A stretch of DNA of 64,000 nt. It comes from Anaerolineales bacterium. GTDB taxonomy: Bacteria > Chloroflexota > Anaerolineae > 4572-78 > J111. Within the stretch, counting starts at the first letter, position 1. Every line of letters starts with the position of its first letter. The DNA lies in assembly GCA_020634855.1 (NCBI GenBank), contig JACKAU010000016.1, positions 62,001 through 126,000 of the forward strand, read 5' to 3'. Below, one piece after another: positions 35,545 through 45,400 of this stretch. The translations under genes were made by a program, and so were the position numbers. The notes under the pieces were generated by a model. It made no database searches, was not told the DNA's origin, and was given only the letters and a program-made list of their open reading frames with translations.

Positions 35545-36519
35545 ATGAACAGACTAATGGATCGAGATTGGGATCATGGCGTTGTCCGCTACCCGGACCC
35601 GGCCATCGAGGTTATCGAGCCGGCTTTTGAGCAATACATTCTGGGCAGCGCCGCCCTGGAACGACTCTATACCGGCGCCCGCTGGACCGAAGGCCCGGTT
35701 TGGTTTGGGGATGGCCGCTATTTGGTTTGGAGTGACATTCCCAATAATCGGATGCTGCGCTGGGCCGAAGAAACCGGGACGGTTAGCGTCTTTCGCACTC
35801 CGTCGAACAATAGCAACGGCAACACCCGGGACAAACAAGGCCGGCTAATTTCGTGTGAACACGGCACCCGGCGCGTGACCCGAACCGAACATGACGGACG
35901 TATAACCGTCTTGATGGATCAATTTCAGGGTAAACGATTGAACGCGCCCAATGATGTGGTGGTTCACCCGGACGGTCATATCTGGTTTACCGATCCGGGC
36001 TACGGCATCTTGGTGCATTACGAAGGCCATAAAGCCGAGTTTGAACTGCCAACGCATGTCTACCGGCTAAACCCCGACAGCGGCGAAGCCACCGTTGTCA
36101 CCGACGAACTCGAAAAACCCAACGGTCTCTGTTTCTCACCCGATTTCAGCAAGCTCTACATTACCGACACCGGCGCGTCGCATAAGCCGGGGCATCCCCG
36201 CCAAATTCTGGTCTACGATGTCATCGACAATGCCCGGCTGGACAATGGGCGGGTGTTTTGTGATATGGGTCTGTCGATGGCCGACGGCATCCGCTGCGAT
36301 ATTGACGGCAACATCTGGTCCAGCGCCGGCTGGGCCGGTGAGGGCCATGATGGCATCCACGTCTTTACGCCGGACGGCCAACTGATCGGCAAAATTCATC
36401 TGCCGGAAGTGGTTTCGAATCTTTGTTTTGGCGGCGTCAAGCGCAACCGCTTATTCATCACCGCCAGCCAATCGGTTTACACAATCTATGTCGAAACCCA
36501 AGGCGTACCGTTTCCGTAA
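35545..36519 (+). CDS. SMP-30/gluconolactonase family protein
   Basis: A 324-residue six-bladed beta-propeller hydrolase. The start is ATG 35545 behind TGAGGAG (the upstream TTG in frame overlaps the RBS). Signature positions: GARWTEGPVWFGDGRYLVWSD with the metal-binding Glu, LNAPNDVVVHPDGHIWFTDPGYG with the Asn/Asp ligands, KPNGLCFSPD and GLSMADGIRCDIDGNIW. It hydrolyses sugar lactones such as gluconolactone with a divalent metal. It is a single gene with no operon partner. Confidence 0.9.
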   Translation: MNRLMDRDWDHGVVRYPDPAIEVIEPAFEQYILGSAALERLYTGARWTEGPVWFGDGRYLVWSDIPNNRMLRWAEETGTVSVFRTPSNNSNGNTRDKQGRLISCEHGTRRVTRTEHDGRITVLMDQFQGKRLNAPNDVVVHPDGHIWFTDPGYGILVHYEGHKAEFELPTHVYRLNPDSGEATVVTDELEKPNGLCFSPDFSKLYITDTGASHKPGHPRQILVYDVIDNARLDNGRVFCDMGLSMADGIRCDIDGNIWSSAGWAGEGHDGIHVFTPDGQLIGKIHLPEVVSNLCFGGVKRNRLFITASQSVYTIYVETQGVPFP

Positions 36520-36529
36520 GGCGCGCGCT

Positions 36530-36697
36530 CAAGGCGTGCCGTTTCGCATCGAGTATGTGGCAACCAACACGAGTAAAGAGTTGATCTTCCTCGTTCCGGC
36601 CGACTTGCCGTCGGGCGCGTATCGGCTGGAAGTCCGGGCTCGCTTTGGGAAACACCGCCGCAATGGTCAATTACGCGACATCTTGGCGGTGGCGTAA
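36530..36697 (+). pseudogene. Fragment resembling the C-terminal end of a DUF4469-type Ig-like domain
   Basis: The frame read through here gives GVPFRIEYVATNTSKELIF, then LVPADLPSGAYRLEVRARFG and QLRDILAVA to a TAA at 36697. This looks like the last strands of an Ig-like domain of HU-associated proteins (DUF4469 type). There is no credible start: the frame comes out of the lactonase gene in another phase. The junction has an 18-bp near-repeat (CAAGGCGTACCGTTTCCG 36499-36516; CAAGGCGTGCCGTTTCGC 36530-36547), so the fragment may have joined by short-homology recombination. Confidence 0.4.
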
Positions 36698-36856
36698 TGG
36701 TGATAAAGTTGGTATTAGCCGCTCGTGGCGCGAAGGATTCACCACAGAGCACACCAAGCAGGCTCAGAGAACACTGAGTTTTTTCTTTGTGCTCGTTGTT
36801 CCTTCTCTGCATCCTTTGTGGTGAGACCCTTTTCATTCTAACTGAGTAATCGCCCC

Positions 36857-36914
36857 ATTCTCGGCGAGAGTCAGGTTGATTCTCGCCGAGAATCGCGCTC
36901 AGTCTCGTCGAGAC
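36857..36914. promoter_or_regulatory. Three CTCG-N-CGAG palindromes at exact 22-bp spacing
   Basis: ATTCTCGGCGAGAGT, GATTCTCGCCGAGAATC and GTCTCGTCGAGAC are centred at 36864, 36886 and 36908. The 22-bp spacing puts them on one DNA face. They lie just before the terminator hairpin; no gene start is nearby. Confidence 0.55.
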
Positions 36915-36925
36915 CGGGACTGCAT

Positions 36926-36962
36926 GCCTTAATGATCCAGGCACGATCATTAAGGCTTTTTT
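36926..36962 (+). terminator. Rho-independent terminator
   Basis: GCCTTAATGATC (36926-36937) pairs perfectly with GATCATTAAGGC (36945-36956), with a short loop, followed by TTTTTTG. Classic intrinsic terminator, oriented to end plus-strand transcription from the lactonase gene. Confidence 0.85.
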
Positions 36963-37223
36963 GTTGCCTCATTATTAGGTTGGGGTTTGGTTACTATAGG
37001 ATCTAAACCGTTGAGTTCTGGCCCATAAAACAAAACGTTGGATGGGAAATTTAAACGCAAAGGGCGCAAATAACGCCAAAGTCGCCAACGCTTTTTATAG
37101 TTTCTTTGGCGCCTTCTGCGCCAGTAGCGTCTTTAGCGTTCAATTCTTTTTGGTTCCGGCTCGTCCGGGTTAGGGGATCAATCGAGTTGCTTTATTGGCG
37201 CAGTTGGGCGGTTAAGGCGAAAG

Positions 37224-37288
37224 AGCCGCGAGGCTGAAGCCATCACGCTGAAAGAGCGAAGGACGCTGAAGCGCCCTTAGAGGGCGAG
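37224..37288. repeat. Partial copy of multi-hairpin repeat R2
   Basis: It contains GCGAGGCTGAAGCCATCACGC and AGAGCGAAGGACGCTGAAGCGCCC, matching the left two thirds of the copy at 15284-15416; the AGCACGGG hairpin is missing. Confidence 0.75.
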
Positions 37289-37603
37289 TGGCTTGGTCCG
37301 GCGTAGGGCAACACCCGCCAAATTTCCTTTCAAACCTTTTGCGGCAAAGCGAGCTATGCTATACTTGAACTATCTTCTTTTTCGACCTCGCTTCGATGCC
37401 TTCCATTCCTACTGCCGAACACCTATGTTTTGTTTGTTGGAGATATTATACTATCGTCCTAATCACATATTAATGAAAACGCTGGTGTAAAGATGTCCAA
37501 ATTCTTTTCCAGATACTCAGCGTTAGCCAGATGAATTCTCAGTTGAAATCAAGTTTTTCTACCAACGGTTTTACCAAAGCATATATTAACAAGGAGAAAT
37601 GTA

Positions 37604-37735
37604 ATGGATCCACAAATGATAAACATGATTGCTGCTTCGTCTGTAGGGTTTCTTTCTATATATTTTGCAAAAGCAGGTGAAGCGGCTGCCAAAAAAATTG
37701 GTGAAGATATATACCAGACTTTGAAAAAACATTAG
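37604..37735 (+). CDS. Small 43-residue ORF, helical, unknown
   Basis: ATG 37604 follows a good ribosome binding site (CAAGGAGAAATGTA). The peptide begins MDPQMINMIAASSVGFL and ends KKIGEDIYQTLKKH: one hydrophobic/amphipathic helix rich in Ala, then a Lys-rich helix. It resembles the short N-terminal segments found at the start of some longer Chloroflexi and cyanobacterial signalling proteins, so it may be a truncated remnant. Its stop overlaps the start region of the following lipoprotein gene. Confidence 0.45.
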   Translation: MDPQMINMIAASSVGFLSIYFAKAGEAAAKKIGEDIYQTLKKH

Positions 37736-39547
37736 TATCCTTGTCTTGATGATGCTGGCAGCCTGCCAGACCAAGATAAGCAACCTAACACCCTCTTCTC
37801 CAACTATGCTGGTCGAAACCATTGACACCACCTCAACCCCCACTACCATCCCCACGTTATCTCCCACAGCAATAGCTACCACTGGGTCCGCTTCTACCCT
37901 CCCACCGAACCAGCCATCACCGCGTCCTTTGATCAGCTTTTGCAATCTGTACCCCGTTCCATTGACGTAGTTTATGTCCGGGATGACTATGCCTACCTTA
38001 ACATTGGTCCTATCCTGGTGATCTTGGATGTGTCAAATCGTCAATCGCCACGCCCGCTCGGTGCCGTCAAGCTGCCAGTGGAAACAATTCTTAATCTCTA
38101 TGTAACCGATAAATACGCTTATGTCGCCGCCGCCGAGAGTGGTCTACGGATTGTGGATATCTCGAATCCGGCTCAACCTATTGAGGTTGGTGTCTATAAT
38201 CCTCCCCTGATAGGCGGGATTGACGTAATTCCTTACGGAACAGGGCCGAATCTACCCGCCTACCTCTATCGCCAGGGAGCTAGAGGTGTGGCAGTTGATC
38301 AAGTGGCTGGTCAAGTTTACGCTTATGTAGTTGCTGTAGGTGCGGGTCTCCGAGTGGTCAACGTGTCGAATCCTAGTCAGCCAGTCGAGGTTGGTGTCTT
38401 GGAAATAAGTGAGGAGGTTTTGTTGATATAGCTATCGCTAATGGCCAAGCGTATTTAGCTAAACCAGGTTTGGGGTTACAAATCGTCGATATTTCTGATC
38501 CAACCACCCCTCAGGCCACCCGTTTAATCTCTCTAGATTGGCCTAATGAAATCTGGAGTATCACCCTCTCCACTAATCAAGCTGACCCTCCCTATGTTTA
38601 TGGGGCGGCTGGGACATGTGTCAGTCAGGATCCTGGTAATTGTCCAGGTATGTTGCACATAATTGATGTGAGCAATCCTGCTGCGCCCAAAACATTTTCC
38701 TCATCAATGTTTAACGGTTACAGCACAGACTTGGTGGTGAGTGACCGGTATGCTTATCTGTTAACCATGAGCGGGTTGCATGTGCTGGATATTTCAGATC
38801 CGACCCGACCCCACTATATAAATTTTTAATGGATCAAGGCAGTGCTATTGCCGTAGCTGGTGATACTCTCTACCTGGCTACTAAAGATACAATACAGATT
38901 TTTGACTTGGCCAACCCGGTATCGCCAGTGCTAGTAAGCCAATGGCCAGAAGAGATTATGCCTGAACCTACCGAGGAAAACGCCGAAGGGCCTACGCCAG
39001 CACCTACTGGTGGAACCTGATGCTACTGTAGTTTCGCCGCTATCCTCTCCTGTGGCTACGCCTACGACGATGCCAGCACAAACAAAAGAAACGATAGTCC
39101 TGGATGATTGGCAGAGCTATACCAGTAAGACGGGACAATTCTCCATTCGCTACCCGAGCGAATATACCCTTTTTGAAAATGCCAAGCCATCAGCCGATGG
39201 CGTATTGGCCGATGTTCCGGATTCAGTGGCACTTCATTATCTTGGGCCACCCGGTGAGGGTTTTATTTTCACCATCCACTACGAACCACGCACACCTGAG
39301 CTAACTCTGCAAGAGCGAGCCAGCCAGACCTGTCCAGTCGAAGGGCTAACACAGCACTTCATCGAAGTTGACAGCAAAACGGCTATACTGCTTGAGGATA
39401 CGCCCTGTAGTTTCTCCACCGCCAGCTTTATCGTTTTTTTTTAGCGATCAACTGACATATGAGATTACTATTGAATATTTTGACCAGTACAAAAGCATTG
39501 AACCAGCCATCAACGCCCTGTTGACGACTTTTGAAACAACTAACTAA
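37731..39547 (+). pseudogene. LVIVD-repeat beta-propeller lipoprotein, broken by five homopolymer indels
   Basis: Joining frames gives a secreted lipoprotein: a hydrophobic start ILVLMMLAACQT (lipobox LAAC; exact start lost), a Thr/Pro-rich linker, and then repeated propeller blades of the LVIVD type (YAYLNIGPILVILDVSN, YAYVAAAESGLRIVDISNP, YAYVVAVGAGLRVVNVSNP, LGLQIVDISDPTTPQ, LHVLDISDPTRP, IQIFDLANPVSP). A PsbP-like domain follows (GQFSIRYPSEYTLFENA) to TAA 39547. Breaks are near 37935 (T run), 38420 (TTTT), 38826 (TTTTT), 39013 (GG) and 39433 (nine T). No in-frame nonsense mutations were seen, so sequencing error is as likely as true decay. Confidence 0.65.
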
Positions 39548-39604
39548 AACTGCAAAACTCATCGGCAAGTAACGCTGCAAAGGGTGGTGCATTTGGGTGG
39601 GGCC

Positions 39605-39706
39605 GCCCAACAAACCCGTTGGTGCTGACCGCCCAAGCCGCGTTGCCTGCGCGAGACTTGGCTTTAGTTGGGTCACACAAACGGCAGCACAACGGCGGCG
39701 TTATGT
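39605..39706. other. attC-like recombination site (candidate integron cassette end)
   Basis: GCCCAAC (39605-39611, fits RYYYAAC) and GCGTTATG at ~39699-39706 (close to GTTRRRY but with one mismatch) bound 102 bp. Inner arms CCGTTGGTGCTG and CAGCACAACGG pair imperfectly, giving a long folded strand as in attC sites. Nearby at 39727 is a 24-codon ORF starting MVEGQINLLNG that stops early, perhaps a cassette remnant. No integrase gene is in the window. Confidence 0.35.
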
Positions 39707-39811
39707 AGTTCGAAGAAAAGTGGTGCTATGGTAGAAGGACAGATTAATTTACTCAATGGAACGTCAAGTACAGAGAAATCTCCCCTGACCATAACCCTTT
39801 GAATTCTTTTT

Positions 39812-39846
39812 GGCGTGATTGGATATAAATTCGGCGTGATAAGATA
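39812..39846 (+). promoter_or_regulatory. GGCGTGAT direct repeats, 21-bp spacing, upstream of aldo/keto reductase
   Basis: GGCGTGATTGGATA (39812-39825) and GGCGTGATAAGATA (39833-39846) are direct repeats exactly 21 bp apart, ~75 bp before ATG 39921. Tandem 21-bp spacing is the hallmark of AraC-family half-sites, and an AraC-type gene lies immediately downstream of the reductase. Confidence 0.55.
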
Positions 39847-39920
39847 GAGATAAATGAGCTTAATGGGTTTATATTGTGATAGTTAAATCAAACTCCACAG
39901 GAACAAGTCAAGGAGACACA

Positions 39921-40847
39921 ATGCAAACCCAGCAAAAATATATCAATCTAACCCATAACATTAAGATGCCGATGGTTGGCTTCGGCACCTACCTTATTCA
40001 GGACGAAGACGCGCCATCTTTGGTAGACCAAGCCATCCGTTCGGGCTACCGCCATGTCGATACGGCGGAAGCCTATGGTAATGAAAATGGGGTAGGCTTA
40101 GGCATCAAAACAGCGTTAGAAGCGTTGGGGATTTCAAGAGAAGAGATATTTGTCACGACGAAGCTTTGGCCCGGTAATGAAGCCTGGGGGCTTCCTCCGA
40201 AAACATTTGAATCGACCATTGAGTCATTGCAGGCCAGTTTGGCCAAGCTCCAACTGGATTACGTTGACCTGTATTTGATTCATGCTCCATTCCCCCAAAC
40301 CCAACGACTCGAACAATGGAAAGCCCTGGTTGAACTTCAGCGGCAAGGTAAGGTACGCGCCATTGGCGTGAGTAATTTCAACAAGACCCATATCGAAGAA
40401 ATCAAAGCCGCCGGACTCCCTCTACCCGATGCTAACCAAATCGAGCTTCACCCGTGGTCGCAAAAACCCGATTTAGTCTCTTACCTGACCGAGAATGACA
40501 TTTCTATCATCGCTTACAGTAGCCTCGTACCGCTTTCAAGCTGGCGGATTGCCGAGGGGCAGGAAAGCGCCAAGACCGAGCAGATGAAAGCTGATGGCGC
40601 CGATTCGGATTCACCGTTCAAGGTCATGGCCCAAAAATATGGCGTATCAGAGGCCCAACTCCTCCTCCGCTGGGGCATCCAAAAGGGTTATGCCGTCCTG
40701 CCCAAAAGTGCCAATGCGGCAAGAATTCGGCAGAATATCGATGTGTTTGGCTTTGAAATAGATGATGAAGACATGGCGGCCATCGCCAAGATGGATAGAG
40801 GAGATGGGGTTGCCTGGAGCACAGGCGATCCGACCCAGGCGACTTGA
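39921..40847 (+). CDS. Aldo/keto reductase
   Basis: A 308-residue NADPH-dependent (beta/alpha)8 reductase. ATG 39921 is taken, with AAGGAGACACA ahead; the frame extends to GTG 39876 without an RBS. The catalytic tetrad is visible as Asp47 and Tyr52 (HVDTAEAYGNE), Lys81 (TTKLWPG) and His121 (LIHAPFP). NADPH-binding residues are in VLPKSANAARIRQN near the C-terminus. It reduces aldehydes or ketones. Upstream 21-bp direct repeats and the AraC gene 51 bp downstream suggest induction by a substrate-like ligand. Confidence 0.93.
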   Translation: MQTQQKYINLTHNIKMPMVGFGTYLIQDEDAPSLVDQAIRSGYRHVDTAEAYGNENGVGLGIKTALEALGISREEIFVTTKLWPGNEAWGLPPKTFESTIESLQASLAKLQLDYVDLYLIHAPFPQTQRLEQWKALVELQRQGKVRAIGVSNFNKTHIEEIKAAGLPLPDANQIELHPWSQKPDLVSYLTENDISIIAYSSLVPLSSWRIAEGQESAKTEQMKADGADSDSPFKVMAQKYGVSEAQLLLRWGIQKGYAVLPKSANAARIRQNIDVFGFEIDDEDMAAIAKMDRGDGVAWSTGDPTQAT

Positions 40848-40898
40848 TTGAACGAAAATGCATCAACGGGTTGGCCAAGGCTGAAAATATAAGCTTTA

Positions 40899-41918
40899 AT
40901 GCGTGAGATGAAAGAATATCACAGTCAAAAATATAATCTGGAAAAAGGCTGGCCGGAATTATTGAAAAAACTGGACATATCTGTTCAGGATGTGTTGCGC
41001 CATGCCCAACTGCCTTTGGATCTGTTGCTCCGCAAAACACCGGCCGTCACCGCGGATGAGTATTATCGCTTCTGGTATGGGCTGGCTCATGTATCTAAAA
41101 ATGAGCCGGCCTTGGCTTTGCGATTGGCCAAAATCATCAGCGCCAACACTACGGCCCCGGCTATCATCGCTTTCTTGAGTAGCAGTAACTTAAATATAGC
41201 TCTCAAGCGTATGGCTCATTACAAACCCATTACAGCCCCCGTGTGCATGGATATTGAGCAGAACGATCGGCAGACAATCTTAACGTTTACCGGATTACCC
41301 CAAAATGGTTCTCTGCCTCCGCTCTTTGTTGCTTTTGAACTCGTGTTCTGGGTTCAACTGGCTCGCATGGCTATCCGTGAGCAAGTTGATCCGGAGACGG
41401 TTCACGTTAGTCTCGATTTACCCGAATTAGAGGCATACGAGGCGTTTTTGGAGACCCGTATCAGGCGTGATGAGGTCAACCGGGTGACCTTCTCCGCCGT
41501 CGATGCCCAGAAGCCATTTCTGACGGTAAATCATGCGATGTGGGCTATCTTAGAGCCGGCTTTCGATCAAAGAATGGAAGACCTGACCCAAGAGGCTTCA
41601 TTCCGGGATCGCGTACGGGCGTGCTTGCTTGAAATGTTGGCCAGTGGCCACTACTCCGTGACGTATGTGGCCTCAAAATTAGCCATGAGCAACCGAACCT
41701 TACAACGCCGACTGAGGGAAGAGGGAACAACGTTTCAGAAGGTTCTTGATGAACTGCGAGAAGAATTGGCGCGTCATTACCTGGCCACCACTGACTATAC
41801 CAGTTCGGAAATTTCCTTTTTGCTGGGGTATGAAGAGCCAAATTCATTTTTTCGAGCGTTCCATGCTTGGACAGGCCAAACACCTGAAATTGTTCGGGCC
41901 AACAGACTTTTCCCGTAG
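40899..41918 (+). CDS. AraC-family transcriptional regulator
   Basis: 339 residues. The N-terminal ~200 residues match the arabinose-binding-like effector domain of AraC/OruR-type regulators (RHAQLPLDLLLRKTPAVTADEYYRFWYGL). The C-terminal ~90 residues contain two helix-turn-helix motifs (YSVTYVASKLAMSNRTLQRRLREEGTTFQKV, then SEISFLLGYEEPNSFFRAFHAWTGQTP). It is close behind the reductase gene and likely binds the direct repeats at 39812-39846. The start ATG 40899 has no strong Shine-Dalgarno; the next ATG (40908, MKEYHSQ) is equally possible. Confidence 0.9.
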   Translation: MREMKEYHSQKYNLEKGWPELLKKLDISVQDVLRHAQLPLDLLLRKTPAVTADEYYRFWYGLAHVSKNEPALALRLAKIISANTTAPAIIAFLSSSNLNIALKRMAHYKPITAPVCMDIEQNDRQTILTFTGLPQNGSLPPLFVAFELVFWVQLARMAIREQVDPETVHVSLDLPELEAYEAFLETRIRRDEVNRVTFSAVDAQKPFLTVNHAMWAILEPAFDQRMEDLTQEASFRDRVRACLLEMLASGHYSVTYVASKLAMSNRTLQRRLREEGTTFQKVLDELREELARHYLATTDYTSSEISFLLGYEEPNSFFRAFHAWTGQTPEIVRANRLFP

Positions 41919-42428
41919 AAAGCCACCTAACACACAATCAAAAATAAGCCGACCCCTAGAGCAGCGATATTTGTAGTGTCCTTTGTTGCGTAAGTTTCTT
42001 AGTTCCCGGTCAAGGTATCGGCGCAGGCGGCTTAAAACTGCTCTCAGTCACCTTAATCCTCAAACCGGCCGACTCTGCGCCCCGGTTCAGTTCACCCCCA
42101 ATTAAGTGGCGACTCTTGACTAATTGGCGACCGTTCCTTGTTGGAGTTGTCTAATCAAGAGGTTTAAGATATTATCTGCAACGTTACTAAGACCCTTTTA
42201 TCCTAACCAAACCTATCATCAACGGCTAAAAGTAGTAACCTTACCTTCTTGCCTCCCTTTTCTCAGCAAAATTATTACCCTATAAGATCTCTGACTCAGC
42301 CTGAGAAACCAGAACAGATTCAGCGGTTCCGGCGAGAGCAGTTTAGACTCTTACATGGGGAAGCTCCATGGAAAGGAGGAAAGCATGCTTGAATAGAACC
42401 TTTATACTTATGAATTGGAGTATCCCTT
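41919..42428. other. 510-bp intergenic region, no gene found
   Basis: No credible ORF, tRNA or known riboswitch core was found. A short hairpin (CATGG-GGAAGCT-CCATG, ~42354-42372) precedes GGAGG at 42373, but the nearest start, of the large secreted protein, is ATG 42429. It may be a long leader of that gene. Confidence 0.4.
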
Positions 42429-45400
42429 ATGTTTTCGAAGCAACACCTCCCCATCATTCTTAAATTGATTGGGTTGCTATCTATTGTTGTCGTTGTTGGT
42501 ATCAGTATGTTTGACCTGACCGGGGCAGCCGTGATGTTCACGGCCACCAAAACCGATACGTTGGTAATCGACAACGACCATGACGGTATAGTCGATCCCG
42601 GCGATACGCTCGAATATACGGTTGTGGTGCAAAACACGGGCGACCAAACGGCCACCAATGTGAATTTCAGCGACACACTGGATGCCAACACCACCCTGAC
42701 CGGCCCGGTTCACGTTTCGCCGCTGGCCTTCAAGGATAGCTACACTTCCTTGGGTAATGTGGGCATCACCGTTAACGCCGCCAATGGCGTGTTAGCCAAC
42801 GACATTGACCCTGACAGCAATGTCTCGCTCAGCGTCACCGCCAATGCGGGAGGCACAACCCAGGGCGGAACCTTCGCCATCGCTGCCGACGGTAGCTTTT
42901 CTTACCGGCCTCCGACGGGCTTTGAGGGCATCGATACGTTCAGCTACACCCTCAGCGACGGCGACTCCATCACCCCCAACGATACCGAAACCGTGACCAT
43001 CACCGTCAACGAAGTCATCTGGTTTATCGACAACAGCGCGACTGGCCCCGGCGCTGGCCAACTGTCTGATCCGTTTAACAGTATCGCCAACTTCAACAAC
43101 CTTGCCGCAGATGAGGCAGGGGACATCATCTTCATTTATGAAACCGGCAGCGGCGTCTATACCGGAGACATTGCTCTCCTCAGCAATCAAACCGTCATCG
43201 GTCAAGGAGCCTCCGCCTCTATTGCCGCCATCACTGGCATCACCGTCCCGCCGTTCAGTAATGCCATCCCCAGCACAGGCGGCAGCCGTCCCGTTCTGGG
43301 CAACTCGTTTGTCGGCGTTAGAATTCAAGCGAATAATACCCTGAGTGGGTTTGATATCGGTAATACGCCCTTTGGCGGGGCGGGTATCGCCAACCTGCCC
43401 CAAAATGTCAGTTTTGGCGCCCTGACTATTAGTGATATGGCCATTGGTGGCGCCGGCCGGGCTATCCTACTCTTGGGTGATGGTACACTGGACGTCACGC
43501 TGGATAGCGTGAACTCATCGGCAGATGTCAATGGTCTTGGTTTTCTGGGTACAACTGGCGTAATTGACGGGAAGTTTACCGTCACCGGAGCCACAACAAT
43601 TGACGACACCGACAATATTGGTATCAACATCTTTAACAGCAGTGCCACCTATGATTTTGGCAATACCAGTATCACCAATGTAGGGGTGAATCAGGCCGTT
43701 AACATCACCAGTAGTCCCAGCGGCTCCTTCACCTTTGATGCGCTGACCATCACCACTGACAACGGTCCTGGTCTGTTCGCCAATGGCGGCGCCGTTAATG
43801 TCACCGGCTCCGCCAATACGATCAATGCCACTAACGGCCCCGCCGTCAGCCTCACCAATACCACCATCGGCACAAGCGGCATCACCTTCCGGAGCGTGAG
43901 CGCCAATAATGCCGCCAACGGCATCGTACTCAACAATACCGGCAGCGGCAGCTTCAGTGTCACCGGCGTTGGCGTCACGGTCGGTAGCGGGGGGACTATT
44001 CAGAACATCAGCGGCAGCGGCGTCAACCTCATCAGCGCCCAAAACGTCTCTCTGGCCAACATGAACCTAACTAACACGGCTCAATCCCCTGCCGTGGCCA
44101 CCGGTTCCGCCACCTGCGATGACGAAGATAGCGGCACCAACACCGGCTGTAACGCGGCTGTATACATGCACAATACCACCAACACCACCCTGGTGGGTCT
44201 GATCATTAATGACAGCAACCAGCATGGCCTCAACGGCAATAACGTCAACGGCCTCACGGTTCAAAACACCACTGTCGACAACATCGGGGATGGCAGCTTG
44301 GAAAATGGACTCGCCTTCATCAACTTACTCGGCAGCGTTGTTTTCAGTAACCTCGATGTCAATGGCTCGGCTACCCGCAATGCCCTCATTGAAAATAATA
44401 CCGGCACGGCTAATATCACCGTCAACAACGGCTCTAGCTTTAACAATACCACGCTCGGCGCGCTTGGAGAAGATGGCTTCCACTTTGTCGCCAGCGGCAA
44501 CGCCAATGCTACCCTTACCATCGAAGCGAGCAACTTCATCCAAAATGATGCCGCTCAGCTAAAAGTCCATGCCGAAGAAAACAGCATCGTCACGGTAACT
44601 ATCGACGACAATGCTATTGAGGGTGATCCGAACGAGGTGGGCAACTCGGGGATTGATCTGGCCGTTCGTGACAGCGCTCAGTTAAACTATGTGGTTACAA
44701 ACAACACCCTCCAGCCCATTCGCATTCACGGTATCAACCTGTTTGCCTTTGGCGGTGGCTCGGCCAACGGCCGGATCAATGGCAACACTATCGACGAAAC
44801 CAACCAAGGCTCGGCCATCCGGGTGGTGGCCGAAGTCACCACGAGCAGCAACCCCTCGATCATCACCGAAATCAACAACAACATTATCTCCAATTCCGGT
44901 GGCGGTGGCTTGCTGGGCGCCCTTCATCTGGAAGCACGAACCGGCGCCAGCACCGGCGTCGCCAACATCCAGGCCACGGTCGATAACAATAGTGTGGCGC
45001 TTAATGCCGGTTCGAGCGACAATGCGGGGGCACATTACGAAATCTACAACAGTGATGGTCACACCGTCTGCGCCAACTTCACCAACAACGCCGCCAGCGG
45101 TACTGCCTCTTTTGGGGATACCTTCTACATTGGCAATCCTGTCAGTGGCAGTGGCCTGGGGGCTGGTACCGTCCAACTTCAAGGGTTCACCAGCAATGTA
45201 CAAACGACCTGGACCAACAATGGCAATGCGGGAACCACCTTCAATGAAGGTACCAATCCTGTCGCCGGCATCTGTAGTGCCGTGGCTGCTATGCCATCAA
45301 CCATCGAGTTGGCTCAAGCCGATGAGGCAGCTCCGGCAGGCGAGTCGCTGGCGGCCTTGACGACGTTGGTTGAGCCGCTGGACGACAGCCGGCAGTCCAT

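Larger units (their letters stand above)
36739..37140. repeat. Two degenerate inverted-repeat elements in a gene-poor stretch
   Basis: Element one (36739-36824) has TCACCACAGAG at one end and TTTGTGGTGA at the other. Element two (37054-37140) has AACGCAAAGGGCGC and GCGTCTTTAGCGTT ends with CTTTGGCGCC inside. Neither codes. With the palindromes between them and an R2 copy at 37224, the 900 bp between 36698 and 37603 hold only repeats and a terminator. Confidence 0.6.

Noticed and set aside
36530..36697. C-terminal extension of the SMP-30 gene by frameshift
   Set aside because: The lactonase already has a normal length and end; the added sequence belongs to a different fold.
36698..37603. Insertion sequence or transposase remnant
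   Set aside because: Only short inverted repeats are present; no transposase-like reading frame is found on either strand.
41919..42428. Riboswitch in the long leader of the secreted protein gene
   Set aside because: No conserved core of the c-di-GMP, cobalamin, SAM, TPP or Moco classes was found; only a short hairpin is visible.
42792..44539. Several long minus-strand ORFs opposite the secreted repeat protein
   Set aside because: They are Ala/Gly/Val-rich mirror readings of a Thr/Asn-rich repeat gene; codon pattern and domains support only the plus strand.
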